Shown here: positions 11,823 through 22,452 of the stretch, piece after piece
Layout: each line of letters begins with the position of its first letter
Numbering within the stretch: the stretch's first letter is position 1
Assembly (NCBI GenBank): GCA_022496805.1
Contig: CM040086.1
Location: 9,674,501 to 9,738,500 of the forward strand
Direction: 5' to 3'
From: Pohlia nutans
Lineage: Eukaryota > Streptophyta > Bryopsida > Bryales > Mniaceae
DNA: 64,000 nt
Program-made: the position numbers and the translations under genes
Notes under the pieces: model-generated
Told to the model about the DNA's origin: nothing
Database searches by the model: none
What the model saw: only the letters and a program-made list of their open reading frames with translations

Positions 11823-12037
11823 TTAAAAAGACATACCAAGCCCCACAAGCTTGTGTTTTGGGAGAATCTTGTTCATAACTTTTACTCCGTCAAACCAAAT
11901 GAGGGGTTTTTAAATATCAGATCGAGTACAGTTGAAGGATCTACACTTCTTTAGAATAAAACCAAAGTAAATTATAAAGATAATCGTGCTTAAAATGGAT
12001 TTTTGAAAGAGATTTTGGGTGTAAGAATAAGGGTTAA
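11823..12037. mobile_element. TTAA-flanked element, relative of 50,328-50,569
   Basis: It is bounded by TTAA at 11823-11826 and 12034-12037 (..AAGGGTTAA). The interior ('gagaatcttg.tcataacttNtactcc', 'tacttctttagaata') matches the element at 50,328-50,569 along its length. The left end is eroded. Confidence 0.6.
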
Positions 12038-12405
12038 GCATTGAGTTTGTTCCTCTTCATTCATATATATATATATATATATTACAAACTTGTTGCAATG
12101 AACATAGGAGAATATAAAAAGGTGCTTGCAATGCAACAACATCAATCCATGCAGGAATGAAGTGAGATGCCTCAGACATGGTATCATTGATTTTGGATGA
12201 AAAAGGCTTTGATGAAAATTTGATTATCCACACAGATGAAAATGTGATGAAAATGTGACCATTTTCGTGACAACATGGTCGTGTCGTGACAGATCGCGTG
12301 ACAATGTGCATTTAATATAATAGATATATGTATAAGGAACCTGTGCTAGAGTAGTTTGCAAAACCAGCTTCTTTGGTTGCCAACATTCTTCATCTGAAAA
12401 GCATA
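12038..12405. other. Short AT microsatellite and spacer
   Basis: A short (AT)n run lies at about 12,062-12,081. Nothing else is recognised in this stretch. Confidence 0.5.
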
Positions 12406-12719
12406 AGAGCATGGCCGCCGATGGCCTCAGAGGGTCTCTGACCTCAAGAAGTGGATGAAAAGTTTCAAGGGGCCTTTCAAAATGCTTCTTAACTCTGGAT
12501 TCTAGCGTGTTAGAAATTGGGCCTTGAAATCACTATTGAGTTGACTACTCGATGATTATTCCTCTCATTCTACTTGTGATTGGTCCATTGACTTTTTGAT
12601 GCACACTTTTGATACGTGAAGGGCGTGCAAGGGTGGGGGAGTGTGAGTGCAAGGGCCCTTCACATGTAGATGAATAATTTGAGAGGGTTAGTCCTAGCGT
12701 GCATGGGTGGGAATGCTCT
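12406..12719. mobile_element. Possible GAGCAT-type MITE
   Basis: AGAGCATGGCCGCC at the left and GGTGGGAATGCTCT at the right form imperfect inverted ends of a 314 bp non-coding block. Many plant MITEs end in GAGCAT. No target duplication is clear. Confidence 0.4.
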
Positions 12720-13248
12720 AACTGTATGAGCATTCTTCGTTGAGTGAATTGGGGCAGTCAACATTTTCAATATTTTCAAATTGTGGACACAAGATAAAGA
12801 AACATGATTCTGGTATCCTCATCCTCCAGGTGTATTATGCTTGAATGGGTGTTGCTTGTAAGACAGTATAAGTACATTCAGCGAAGGTATCATTTGTGTA
12901 GACTTTACAACACAGGTCTACTGAGGCCAGGCTACCTGTAGGTCTCAGTTAGACTACACTTTGACAATTCTTCCTCACCACATTTGCATCCGGGCGCACA
13001 TGCATGCCCAGTGTTCGTGAAACTGGCTAAATTTTGCTTTTTTGTTTTTTACCAAGATGTTGTCCAACTACAAGAACATAGAAAACCTGAGCAAATTTGA
13101 AGTGGTTTTAGCCCAATTTTTCTGAAATATACTTAGCAAATAGTACGAAGATGAGCATGAAATCTTCATTTTAGCAATTTAAACTAAAATATCTCATCTT
13201 TCTAGCACGTCCAGCAACTTACTAATGAGCTCATGTTTCCCATTATAG
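12720..13248. other. Spacer without recognised features
   Basis: AT-rich non-coding DNA. No repeat ends or conserved open frame were seen. Confidence 0.5.
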
Positions 13249-13760
13249 TATGCTATGGACAAAACAATTTAACAAGTATTGCATTGCACAGGCCTTCAAC
13301 CTCTAAGGGCCCTAACATTAGGGCCGCTTCACACTATGGCCGTCCAAGTTGAGAGGCCGTGGGATTGAGAGTCCAAACTTTGTTGAGAGTCCAAAGAAAT
13401 TTACTGAAAATAGGCATAAAATATAGTTTTCATTTTTTATGAAAAGAAATCAACGGCCTCTCGACCATAGTGACGGGTCTTGCAAAATGTAGGACCCAAA
13501 CTTCCTCTCGAGAGGCTGTCACCTTGGTCAAAAAGTGTTGCCATGTAAGCATTTTGAAGGTCCACGACCTTTGGACTTTGGCCTTTAGTGTGAAGGGTCA
13601 AGAGGCCGAAACAATGGTTTCTTGCAATTTGATTGGTGGAAATCGACGGCCTCTCGACCTTCGGCCATAGTGTGAAGCGGCCCTTAGTATGCTATGAACA
13701 AAACAATTTAACAAGTATTGCATTGCACAGGCCTTCAACCTCTAAGGGCCCTAACATTAG
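13249..13760. repeat. 75-bp direct duplication flanking the Tourist-like MITE
   Basis: The block starting 'agtatgctatg(g/a)acaaaac' and ending 'agggccctaacatta' occurs at about 13,249-13,320 and again at about 13,686-13,760 with a single visible mismatch. This is far longer than a transposon target duplication, so a small tandem duplication must have existed or arisen around the insertion. Confidence 0.75.
13321..13683. mobile_element. Tourist-like MITE with TTA target duplication
   Basis: Ends GGGCCGCTTCACACTATGGC and the inverted copy at 13,662-13,683 are flanked by TTA (13318-13320 and 13684-13686), as for PIF/Harbinger MITEs. Several internal sub-repeats around 'ggcctctcgacc' are present. 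The element sits at the junction of a 75-bp direct duplication. Confidence 0.8.
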
Positions 13761-13873
13761 TAGAAAAAGTAGCATTGCCGAGGAAGTTGCTCAGACATGT
13801 GGTGCCCAATTTCATGCATGCACAGTGATTTTGCCTGAACTTCTCCCTACAGAGCACCACTTTTTCTACTAGT
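13759..13873. mobile_element. Small inverted-repeat element
   Basis: AGTAGAAAAAGT at the left and ACTTTTTCTACT at the right enclose about 115 bp of non-coding DNA. The short perfect inverted ends suggest a tiny MITE; family not assigned. Confidence 0.45.
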
Positions 13874-13891
13874 GTAAATTACCATTGTTTA

Positions 13892-14185
13892 AGGTCGAGG
13901 CACCTAAAGCCGACCAGGTACCTAAAACCGATCAGGCCTAATTTCTAGATTTTGAAAGGGAAGATGTACCTCATTTGTACATTAGAGCATGTGATTGGTT
14001 TTGGGTTCTGAAGTACTTTTCACTTTGAAAAATTGTACAAATTTCAATATTGGGAAATAATTCATGGAAAATTTTGCATTCTCCGCGAAAACTAACTTCC
14101 AACCTAGGAAAAATATCACCCTATTAATGGCTGGTCCAAAAATAGTGTAGATAGCTTAAGTGATCGGTTTTAGGTGCCTCGACCT
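13892..14185. mobile_element. TA-flanked MITE with AGGTNNNNGCACCTAA ends
   Basis: The ends AGGTCGAGGCACCTAAA and TTTAGGTGCCTCGACCT are flanked by TA (13890-13891 and 14186-14187). It is 294 bp and non-coding. The ends resemble those of 17,271-17,406 and, more loosely, 16,858-17,171. A TA duplication fits Tc1/mariner-type MITEs, but the ends are not the standard Stowaway sequence. Confidence 0.65.
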
Positions 14186-14620
14186 TAGCTTTGCTTTGAA
14201 AAACCTTCAGTAGTTGCTCATTTCCACAAGATTTCATGCCATGCATTGGTACCTATCTCCATACTATAGCTACAGTTTGCTTGAGGGATATCTCATGCAG
14301 GATGAAATGATGTGGAATATTCCATATCATTTCATGCAGGGGCAGAAACTACTGAATGTTATGGTTGCATTTGCTGAACTGCTCATTTTTTAATTGATGA
14401 AGGGTTCTACATATTTTGAAACAAAAGCTTACACAATGACCAAAGATGGACCATTTCAAGGATTCCAACTCAAAGTTCTTCATGTATGAACCACATGGTG
14501 TCCACAATTATTGGATTGCATGACTTTTGAAGGCACTTTTGTTCCTGAATAATGGATTCAGGTACCCTCTGTGAAGTTCAGATTCATATAAATCAAGTAT
14601 AATTGGAATCATTTGAATTG
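14186..14620. other. Spacer without recognised features
   Basis: AT-rich non-coding DNA with a local repeat of 'atttcatgc' phrases. No gene or element boundary was seen. Confidence 0.4.
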
Positions 14621-14954
14621 TTAACCCCTAATTAAATGTCCCAGCGTCCAGAAACCGGATCACGAACAGATTCCAAGCCTTGTAACTTTCTCATACAATC
14701 TTGGATGATTTTCATCCAAGTCACCTTTGAAAGCCTATTAAATTTTTTACCAATTACAATAAACCTTTTGTGATGGGAGTTGTTGATAATATTGAAGAGT
14801 CCTCCAACTACAAGTATGTCAAATTTGTTGGGTAGATTTCATGCTTGCAATGGTCTTCTCATGTACAGCTCATGTACATTTGAGCCATGCTAATATCTAC
14901 TTTTTGAGGCTAAAATCTACTTCTGTTCAAAGGGTTGGTACGTTTAGGAGTTAA
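14621..14954. mobile_element. TTAA-flanked MITE, 334 bp
   Basis: The left end is TTAACCCCTAATTAAATGTCC and the right end GGTACGTTTAGGAGTTAA. It is non-coding. It is one of the CCCCTAA-ended family, with an interior of its own. Confidence 0.55.
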
Positions 14955-15109
14955 GAAATTTCAAAAAAAAATGATTGAACTTTTGTAGGAGTTAATTCAT
15001 TTCTCAATATGGTATAAAGAACCTCATTTATAACAAGGCGCTAAGTTATTATGTTATATGTAATTTATTTAATTAACTTTTTTTTCACAAAAAACTATTT
15101 TGACACTTA

Positions 15110-15622
15110 CCATTAAACATCCTCACCCTTCTCCAAATTCAGCAATTTTGCAAAGTTGCATTATAAAATGCAATTCAAAGGGATATTTTGAACTTGGTGT
15201 ATGAATAAAAGTTGTATATTATAAATTTTAGATTCTATTCATACGGTTAAATCTGCAATTGCTATCACCGATATTTTTGCATAAAATTTGAAAATTTAAA
15301 TTTGAAAATTCTTTTGTAATTTCATTAAGAATGAGATATTGACAATTTGTACATGAATTTTTTTGATTGTTTGAAATGAAATTCTCTAAGTGTAGTGATT
15401 TTTGGAGATTTTTTAGTTGCTTAATCACTAAAACATGAAATGTGGCATAAAAATTTCACAAATTACCCCCTTTCTAATCAGATCACACATGAATGAAGCT
15501 AACTTCCCATAAAAATATATAGTAAAAAATTCACGTTGCAAAAAAGTCAATGATAAATGAGAAAATTGTGTTTGATTCTATACATTGTCCACTTTTTGGA
15601 CGATTGGTTGTTTAGGGGCTAA
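15110..15622. mobile_element. Relative of the element ending at 58,697, inverted
   Basis: The interior matches 58,090-58,697 in reverse orientation (for example 'tttttagttgcttaat' against its complement near 58,340). The right end reads GTTTAGGGGCTAA, a one-base variant of the usual ..GGGGTTAA. The left boundary is not clear. Confidence 0.55.
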
Positions 15623-16857
15623 GGTGTCAAATCAAACCTTCAAGCACGGAACATGTTCCATTTGGAAACCATGCAACCACCATGGTGTGTATAATGTTAG
15701 TTAGTGCTTTCATAACATTTAGTAGCCTTTGCACGCACTACTTTGATATCATGTAGAAGTTCATTCAGAAAAAGAATGGACAAAGCTGGTCGCTGGAGGT
15801 TGCTAGATTGGAGTGAAAAAAAAAGAGGAAAAAAACCACCAAAGGAAAAAAATAAAAAAAAATCCTTGCTAACGCCTGTTGACACGTAGTCTAGCGCTTG
15901 TAGCACCATGTCATCTAACTTTTTGAAAAAAAGAAAAAGAGAACTTTAAAAAAAAATCATGTAAAATGTAAAATAAAACTATTAGTCAATGTTGGTCGGC
16001 GTGTTGCTCTATTGCCGGCATTAAGTCACTACAATATCTTCTTCTTTTTCATTATGTGTTTGGAGTTTTGAGATCTTGTTGACCTTCCCCTCCTAGTTGC
16101 CATTACCTCTGCCTTCTTGTAAAACAAGCTAACTGCTGATTTTGCATGGATGAAGATGTCAAATATTCTGTACATTCTTCTCAAAGGCAAGGCAGAACCA
16201 GTGATGGCAAAAAAATTAATATAAGTTTAGCCTGTTTTTATGTTTGTGCGTTGGAGATTTACAGGTACCTTAGACTATAGAGGGTGAACAAAAGAAACAA
16301 TTGAACCACTTTCAAGGTTTACATATTACCTGCACAGATTGATGCCCTGTAGGGTGGACCAAAAGAGTCATGCACTGTTTGGCCTTGCGGCCTTGCCTTT
16401 AGCGCGGGTAGCCTGATGGCCCATTCACATACATCAAATGAATGTTGCCGCATGCATGCGTCAGGTAACGTTGTCGGAATCTATTGTCAACCAAGAAATA
16501 TAAGTTAAAATACACAATTAGAAATTGCTCGATAAAAAGGAACGCAATGCAAAAAAGGAGCATGGCTTTACTTGCAGCAGTGTAATGCCATTGCACAATG
16601 CTTGAACAGTTTTTGCAACAAGAAAGACAAGTCTTTTATTTTTTAATTTAAAAAAAAAAATTAATTACTTTTTCGTTTCTTGATTTTACCTTCCTCCATT
16701 TTGGGAATGCAGATGGAAGTGCTGCAAGGGCTTGCTGTGAATGGGCCATGACCCATACAGAACATGAACATGGCTCTTTTGGTGCACACTAGGCCTTGTC
16801 TTTCAGTTAGTAGGCAGGATCTTTGGAGAATTTTGGGAAAAGAAAAACAATAAAGTA
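15623..16857. other. Spacer without recognised genes
   Basis: AT-rich DNA with A-rich tracts around 15,820-15,960. Short open frames on both strands show no domain. Nothing else is recognised. Confidence 0.5.
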
Positions 16858-17171
16858 AGGTAACTATACCTTCAAGCGTTCACCTTATCAATTGAGCCTA
16901 TTTACACACATAAAACAAAAAATATTTTCGGTAGGTCTTAATTGCAAGTTCAAGAGGATTCCAACGCACTTTAGTATGCATTATTTGGACACCGTATGAA
17001 TAAGTTATGAATTTCAAAGTGCTGGGTATAGGTTGACCTTAAAGCGACCATAAACTTTGATGTTCAGATTGTGCACATTCTCGTCAAGAGTAGGGTGTCA
17101 AAATCTACTTATTATGGAAGATTGAGCTATGGACGCTTTTAGGAAATGGTCGCTTTTAGATATAGTTACCT
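16858..17171. mobile_element. TA-flanked MITE with AGGTAACTATA ends
   Basis: AGGTAACTATA at the left and TATAGTTACCT at the right are flanked by TA (16856-16857 and 17172-17173). It is 314 bp and non-coding. It is loosely related by its ends to 13,892 and 17,271. Confidence 0.65.
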
Positions 17172-17250
17172 TAGTTTTTGTTGGAAAGAGTTATATTTAT
17201 GGATGAGAAACTTCGTGCCCTAGCTCAGTTCTCCAAATGCAACATTTGAT

Positions 17251-17784
17251 TTAACCTTTAATTGTTCATAAGGTAGAAGCACCTAATTATGACACTTTAT
17301 CTTAAAATCTGTGATCTATGACTCACGTAGAAAAGTGTTCTGAAATGAAGACTCTTCCTAGAATTTGTCACAATTAGGTGATTGTCACAATTAGGTGCTC
17401 CTACCTTACTACAATTATCCAGTCCACTTGCATCAATTTCTCACAGTTTAAAATATACTATATTTTTTTGAAATTTTCTGAGTACGCTAGTTCAAAAAGT
17501 AAGACCTTGAACATGATTTTCCAAAATAAGTAGGATCAAATAATGGAAACCATACCATCGCGTAGTGCATGTTATTCCGATTACATTCCAATATTTTTCA
17601 ATTCTTTTGTCAAAATTATTTTAAAACTGTTAATAAAAAACATGATACATCCAATTATACAAATGTTATCTTCACATTGGCATTTACAAATTTTCTTTGT
17701 GCAGTCACTTCATTTTTAGTTTCCATAAGACATTTTATAACACTTCTTTGAAAACAATGTTGCATTGGGATGTTAAAGGGTTAA
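17251..17784. mobile_element. TTAA-flanked element, 534 bp, with a nested MITE
   Basis: The ends TTAACCTTTAATTG and, inverted, TTAACCCTTTAACATCC define the element. It is interrupted near its left end by the TA-flanked MITE at 17,271-17,406. No coding capacity. Confidence 0.5.
17271..17406. mobile_element. Nested 136-bp TA-flanked MITE
   Basis: AGGTAGAAGCACCTAATT at the left and its near-complement AATTAGGTGCTCCTACCT at the right are flanked by TA (17269-17270 and 17407-17408). 'gtcacaattaggtg' is duplicated in tandem inside the right end. Confidence 0.65.
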
Positions 17785-18869
17785 ATATTGATTGCACAAA
17801 TCATATACAATCGGAACATGAGAGCCTATGAGAATATAGAGTTGATTTTGGGTGCCATGACATCACCATCAATGCCTCTGCCATAACACATCTCTTCTGG
17901 ATTTTAGCCAGATTGTTGAAAGTGCTAACATCCTCCATTTAGGAATGGGGGGAAAGTGCGGAGGAGCACACAACCATGAGTCCATGACTCCCTAATGTGC
18001 GTAACAACCCCCATGAGTAGAGGGGGAAATTTCCCAGTTGATTTTCGGAACCACGAATCTAGGACCCATGTTTTTTCTGGGAGAGCCCCACTCATGAATA
18101 CGATGCCTCAGAATGTTGGTTGCTGCATCATTCATGTTTGGTGCCTCTGTCGCGACACATCCATGCAGCAGCCGCCGTCCGCCCTCCATATTCCCCCGTC
18201 CAGCGGTCGCTCACCAAACCCACGGGTCGCCGGCGACCCACTCACTCGTCTCTCTCCTTGGGCAAAAGTGATGGTGGGCATGGTCTGCTCGATCATCAGC
18301 TGGTGTGTTCCCGGCGCCAAGGTGCGGTGGGTGGGGTCGAGCTAGTACCGGTATATGACGCCACTTCAAGCTCAAGCCTTCAGGTTTATTACCTTCAAAA
18401 CCATCTCTTCTGCTTTCTTTTAACGTTAGCTTTCCATCACTGTCTTCATTGTTTTCGAATGTGCTAGCTTTGCAAGCTCGTTCTGGAGCTTGCAGCTAGC
18501 GGTGGAGAAACAGAGCCTGCACAGTAGCTGAATTTTGGACATGGCGTACACGTCGAGGTTCGTTTGAGACGAGCCTGGCAATATAAACATGATTGTGCGT
18601 CAGGATACGAATCAATCGATGGCTCCCGTGACCTTAGGAGTAAGCACTGTAGTTTGTTACAGACTCCGAAACTGGGGTAAGAAATGAAACCTGATCGTGC
18701 TCTTCATGTTGTTGTGAGCCGCAGACCACTGCATAATACACGCCATAGCCGAATATATGTACGCCATGACGGAGAGCTGCAAAGAGTGGAAGAGGAGGAG
18801 CTTGTGAAGGAGTACGTCTGTGTTGATCGATAGTATATAAGGTGGTTTTGTGGGCAGATATATATAATT
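17785..18869. other. Upstream region of the MCA1 paralog, with a GC-rich patch
   Basis: About 18,160-18,350 is clearly GC-rich in an AT-rich setting and has open frames in several phases without a recognisable domain. It could be a 5' exon, a promoter-associated patch or a captured fragment. TATATAAG at 18,834 lies about 30 bases before the start codon at 18,870. Confidence 0.35.
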
Positions 18870-21124
18870 ATGTCGTGGGTGCCATGGGTTGCGATGGGCG
18901 ACGTGTCGACCGCGGGGCAATTGGCGGGCATCAACGCCGTGCAGCTGATCTCCATGATCGTGACGGCGGCCAACAATGCGCGCATGCACAAGAAGAACTG
19001 CCGGCAGTTCGCGCATCATCTGAAGCTGATTTCCAACCTGCTGGAGCAGCTCAACCTGACGGACCTCAAGGACCGGCCGGAGACGGGCGAGCCGCTGGAG
19101 CTTTTTGAGCAGGCGCTCCGCAAGGCCGTGGTGCTGGTGGAGAGCTGCCGCGACAAGAGCTACTTGTATCTCGTGGCCATGGGCTGGATTTACGTCAACA
19201 AGTTCCGTGACTACCAGGACGAGATCGACAAGTACCTCAAGCTCATCCCCCTCATCTCCCTCATCGAAGACAACCGTGTACGTCCTTATATCCATACGTA
19301 CATTCATTTTTAATTGCTGCAGATCATTCTGCATGAAACAACATCGTCTGCATTATTTTTCTTTGAATGAAAAACCACCTTGGGATCATGTCTCTAGGGA
19401 CCGCTCAACTTCTTCTTGAGCCGCATTCTGAACTCGGGGGGTGCACTCTACACTATATTTGAGAATCACGTGTGTTCATGACCCCCTCTAAAAACCCCCT
19501 TGTATACGAGGGATTATATATCTAAATCTTTTGTATGTAGATCTATTCCATTCTAAATATATGTTTAATGGGATTATATATGTAAAACTTTTGTATACAG
19601 ATCTATTCCATTCTAAATATATGTTTAATGTATGTACCGTAGTAGGCAGGCAGGGTCGGCAGAAAATAATTCCCCAAAAAAATGCCGAAAAAATAAATAA
19701 ATTTATCAAGTATTTTGTCGAAATCAACAAAAATGAAGTCAACAAAAATTGTAGACAAAAAACAAAGGAAAACGTGTAGCCGCTAGTAAAATTCAATGTT
19801 AGTTATTAATAGCCGAATTTTTAATAATTATTTTTGAAAGTGCCGACCCCTACTTTTCAAACTTTAATTAATTATTCGACATGAAAGTGCCGACCCTGCC
19901 TTCCTACTACGGTATACGTCAACATTTTATTCTCTAAAAATGTCTATTGTATGTATACGTAATACGGCAATGTTCAAATTAATATCCCTCTTGTGCACTC
20001 GCGTATACTCTGTACATGTTTAGTACAGTGCACCCCCCGAGATTCTGAAGTGCCTGAACTCTTCTGCATCATTCTTGCTCAACTTCTTGATCAACAGTGA
20101 CAAGAGGCTTTTGATTCCTTGTTTCTTTCAAGAAATAACTATGTGCTGGAAGGCTAGGGTGATAGTTTGTATTCTATATGGGAGTGTCTTGTGCATGCTT
20201 TGTATTTCGTTTTTGATCTCCATCTACAGTCGAGCTGTTAGTAGAGAAAGGTGAGCTCTTACAACTGTTATATGTTGACCCACAAACTGACTTGCTGAGT
20301 AAGGAATTGGTTGCTAACAAGCAGACTAATTGGCTGATTCACCCTCTTGCTACATTCACTCATAGGTTGTTTGTTGCACGGACTAATTAGCCCACAGATT
20401 ATTGAATGTAAATGGTTTTGACGATGATGCAGAAAGCGATGAAAGCCATTGAGAAGGATCGGAAGCCGTATACCCTGGAAGTGGACGAGGTAAAGGTGCA
20501 AGAATCGTTGTTGAAGCGGGATCTTTCCAGGAGCGACTCCAGCCGCCTGTCTCGCCAGCTTTCCAAGCGGTATCCGGGGCTACCCCTCACGCAGGCCCTG
20601 CGCAAAGAGAACGAGATGTTGCGTCAAGAACTCCAGCGCTTGCGGGTACGCAATCCAATCCAATCCAATTACTTAACCCCTAAGCGTCCACTGTGTGGAC
20701 CCCCTGCTGCAAATCATCTATCTGTGTGAAAATGACTTCAGTTTGACACGATCGTCACTGTTCATCTTGTAGTATAGAACAAGAGCTTTAAAACGATGTA
20801 TTGCAATCAGAAAACCGAGGTAAAATGAGAAAATGCCACCGTTGCAAAGTTCAGTGATGCAGATGGCCATATTGGGCGTTTTGGACGCTTAGAGGTTAAC
20901 TCGCCTGCAACATCATCCCAGCTAGCACTTCCACATGAATGCCTGTACAATTGGAGTCCTCAGCTTATGAAGTTTAAGTATTCTTTTTTAACATGAATTC
21001 GTGTGCATGAACATATCAGGAATGTATGGAGGACGACCATGCGCATGTGATCGAGCAGCTCATTGAGTTCACTGTAAACGAACCTGCAAAACTTGAGAAG
21101 GCGGCCTCCAAAAGGTTTTTCTGA
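18870..21124 (+). CDS. Truncated MCA1 paralog without the PLAC8 region
   Basis: Three exons join in frame: 18870-19277, 20433-20645 and 21020-21124, giving 241 aa ending in a TGA shortly after the segment matching MCA1 exon 3. The N-terminal channel domain (AANNARMHKKNCRQFAHHLK) and the coiled coil (RKENEMLRQELQRL) are intact and close to the first copy. No sequence resembling the Cys-rich PLAC8 exons was found between 21,124 and 22,450. Asn22 replaces the Asp found in Arabidopsis MCA1/2, as in copy one. The N-terminal half of Arabidopsis MCA is reported to be enough for Ca2+ uptake in yeast, so a functional short channel is possible; a decaying duplicate is the alternative. Confidence 0.8.
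19433..20041. mobile_element. hAT-like MITE in paralog intron 1, itself interrupted
   Basis: The ends CTCGGGGGGTGCACTCTAC and its inverted copy ending CACCCCCCGAG are flanked by ATTCTGAA on both sides (19425-19432 and 20042-20049), a perfect 8-bp duplication. A second MITE (19,637-19,912) is inserted inside, and a 60-bp segment is tandemly repeated at 19,510-19,629. Confidence 0.85.
19637..19912. mobile_element. Nested MITE with CCGTAGTAGGCAGG ends
   Basis: CCGTAGTAGGCAGGCAGGG at the left and the inverted CCCTGCCTTCCTACTACGG at the right are flanked by TA. It is 276 bp and non-coding, inserted in the hAT-like MITE and therefore younger than it. Confidence 0.7.
20673..20899. mobile_element. 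TTAA-flanked MITE in paralog intron 2
   Basis: It begins TTAACCCCTAAGCGTCCAC and ends GACGCTTAGAGGTTAA. It is highly similar to 6,515-6,770 over its whole length ('gaccccctgctgcaaatcat', 'agaaaaccgaggtaaaatga'), with one main indel near the left end. It lies 27 bases after exon 2; in copy one the distance is 76 bases. Confidence 0.75.
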
Positions 21125-21680
21125 TACCATGGTAACAAAGGGTACAGATAGTCCCACATTGTTTTTGTTTTTGTTTTTATTTCCACTGGAGGCAAATTAT
21201 TAGGGATCAGATTCATTCTCTTCGCAAAATGTTTCTACACGACCTCGTGCCACTGACGGGGCTTGCATCCCTTACACGCTGCGAAGTCTTTTTTTGTTAC
21301 AGCATAGTAGACGTTTTAGCACTCTAGGTTGGAGGTTGGAAGGCAACCACCACATCCTGATGTACATTTTCAGGTCACTAAGCTGACACATGTATGTAAA
21401 TGATGATACTTTTTGAGTGAAGATTTAAATTCTTTTGTTTTTTGAAGGCATGGATACTCACTCGTTTGTGAGTTTCCACATTGGATGCATAATTTCATAA
21501 AGAATCCAGGAGCCCTTTCAATGCTGAATGGGGATGTCCATCAATCTGGTTGTGCACACTGAATACTACACTTGTTTTACATATCCCCCACTGCATTGTT
21601 GCTCATTTCACCTTGTTCGGGTCATTGAACATCAATCAGTCTGTTCAGGTTGTAGAACATGAGAATCACATGAGAATCAC
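21125..21680. other. Region downstream of the MCA1 paralog
   Basis: No PLAC8 exon remnants were recognised here in any frame. The sequence is AT-rich with no clear repeat boundary. Confidence 0.5.
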
Positions 21681-21950
21681 CTCGGGGGGTGCACTTTACT
21701 AAACATGTACGAGTATGCGTGAGTGCACAGAAGGGGTATTAATTTGAACATTGCCGTATTACGTATACATACAATAAACACATTTAGAACTGAAAATATT
21801 CACGTATACTTACTCTAAACATATATTTAAAACAAAAATACATTTGTATACAAAGGTATTTAGACATATAACCTCTTGTATACAGGGGTTTTTAAAAGGG
21901 GTCATGAACACACGTGATCCTCAAACATAATGTAGAGTGCACCCCCCGAG
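21681..21950. mobile_element. hAT-like MITE with perfect 8-bp duplication
   Basis: CTCGGGGGGTGCACTTTAC and its inverted copy (..AGTGCACCCCCCGAG) are flanked by AGAATCAC (21673-21680 and 21951-21958). It is 270 bp, non-coding and closely related to 31,083-31,315 and 19,433-20,041. Confidence 0.88.
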
Positions 21951-22405
21951 AGAATCACCACTTGGAGTCCTCAAAATTTCGATCTCTGGTGGTGAATGTG
22001 AATGTTCTGATTAGCCACTCATGAGTTCATCCTGATTTCCATTGTCCGTAACCCACTTGATATTTTATCAAAAGAGAGAACCAATGATTTTCTTAGCCAC
22101 TTCTGAGCAACATGAGAATAATAATGCACCATGTACAATTCAATTTACTGTGATGCTATTTTCCAATCAGGAGAAACGAGAAGCAAGTTTAGTGTCCATT
22201 CCCAAATTGCTACTGAACACACGCATTGCAAAAATTCTTGTGACCAGTGGGCTCGTCCTGCTTTTACAGTGGAATACCATTTGTACCAAAAGAAAAAAAA
22301 GGAACAAGAACACACGCAGTGGCCATTTTTGTTTGAAGCTTGAAATCCACTATAGCGATACGAACTCTGTTCAAGTTTCTACAGAGTCGATTCTGTGAGA
22401 GCGCC

Positions 22406-22413
22406 AAACCCTA
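22406..22413 (+). promoter_or_regulatory. Telo-box upstream of COMMD3
   Basis: AAACCCTA lies about 40 bases before the COMMD3 start codon. Telo-boxes near transcription starts of plant housekeeping genes are well known; its function here is inferred. Confidence 0.4.
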
Positions 22414-22452
22414 GAGTGTGAGAATACAAAGGGTGCAGGTGCGAGAGGGGCC

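Noticed and set aside
18657..19334. 225-codon minus-strand open frame
   Set aside because: It is antisense to exon 1 of the MCA1 paralog and follows its GC-rich codon pattern.
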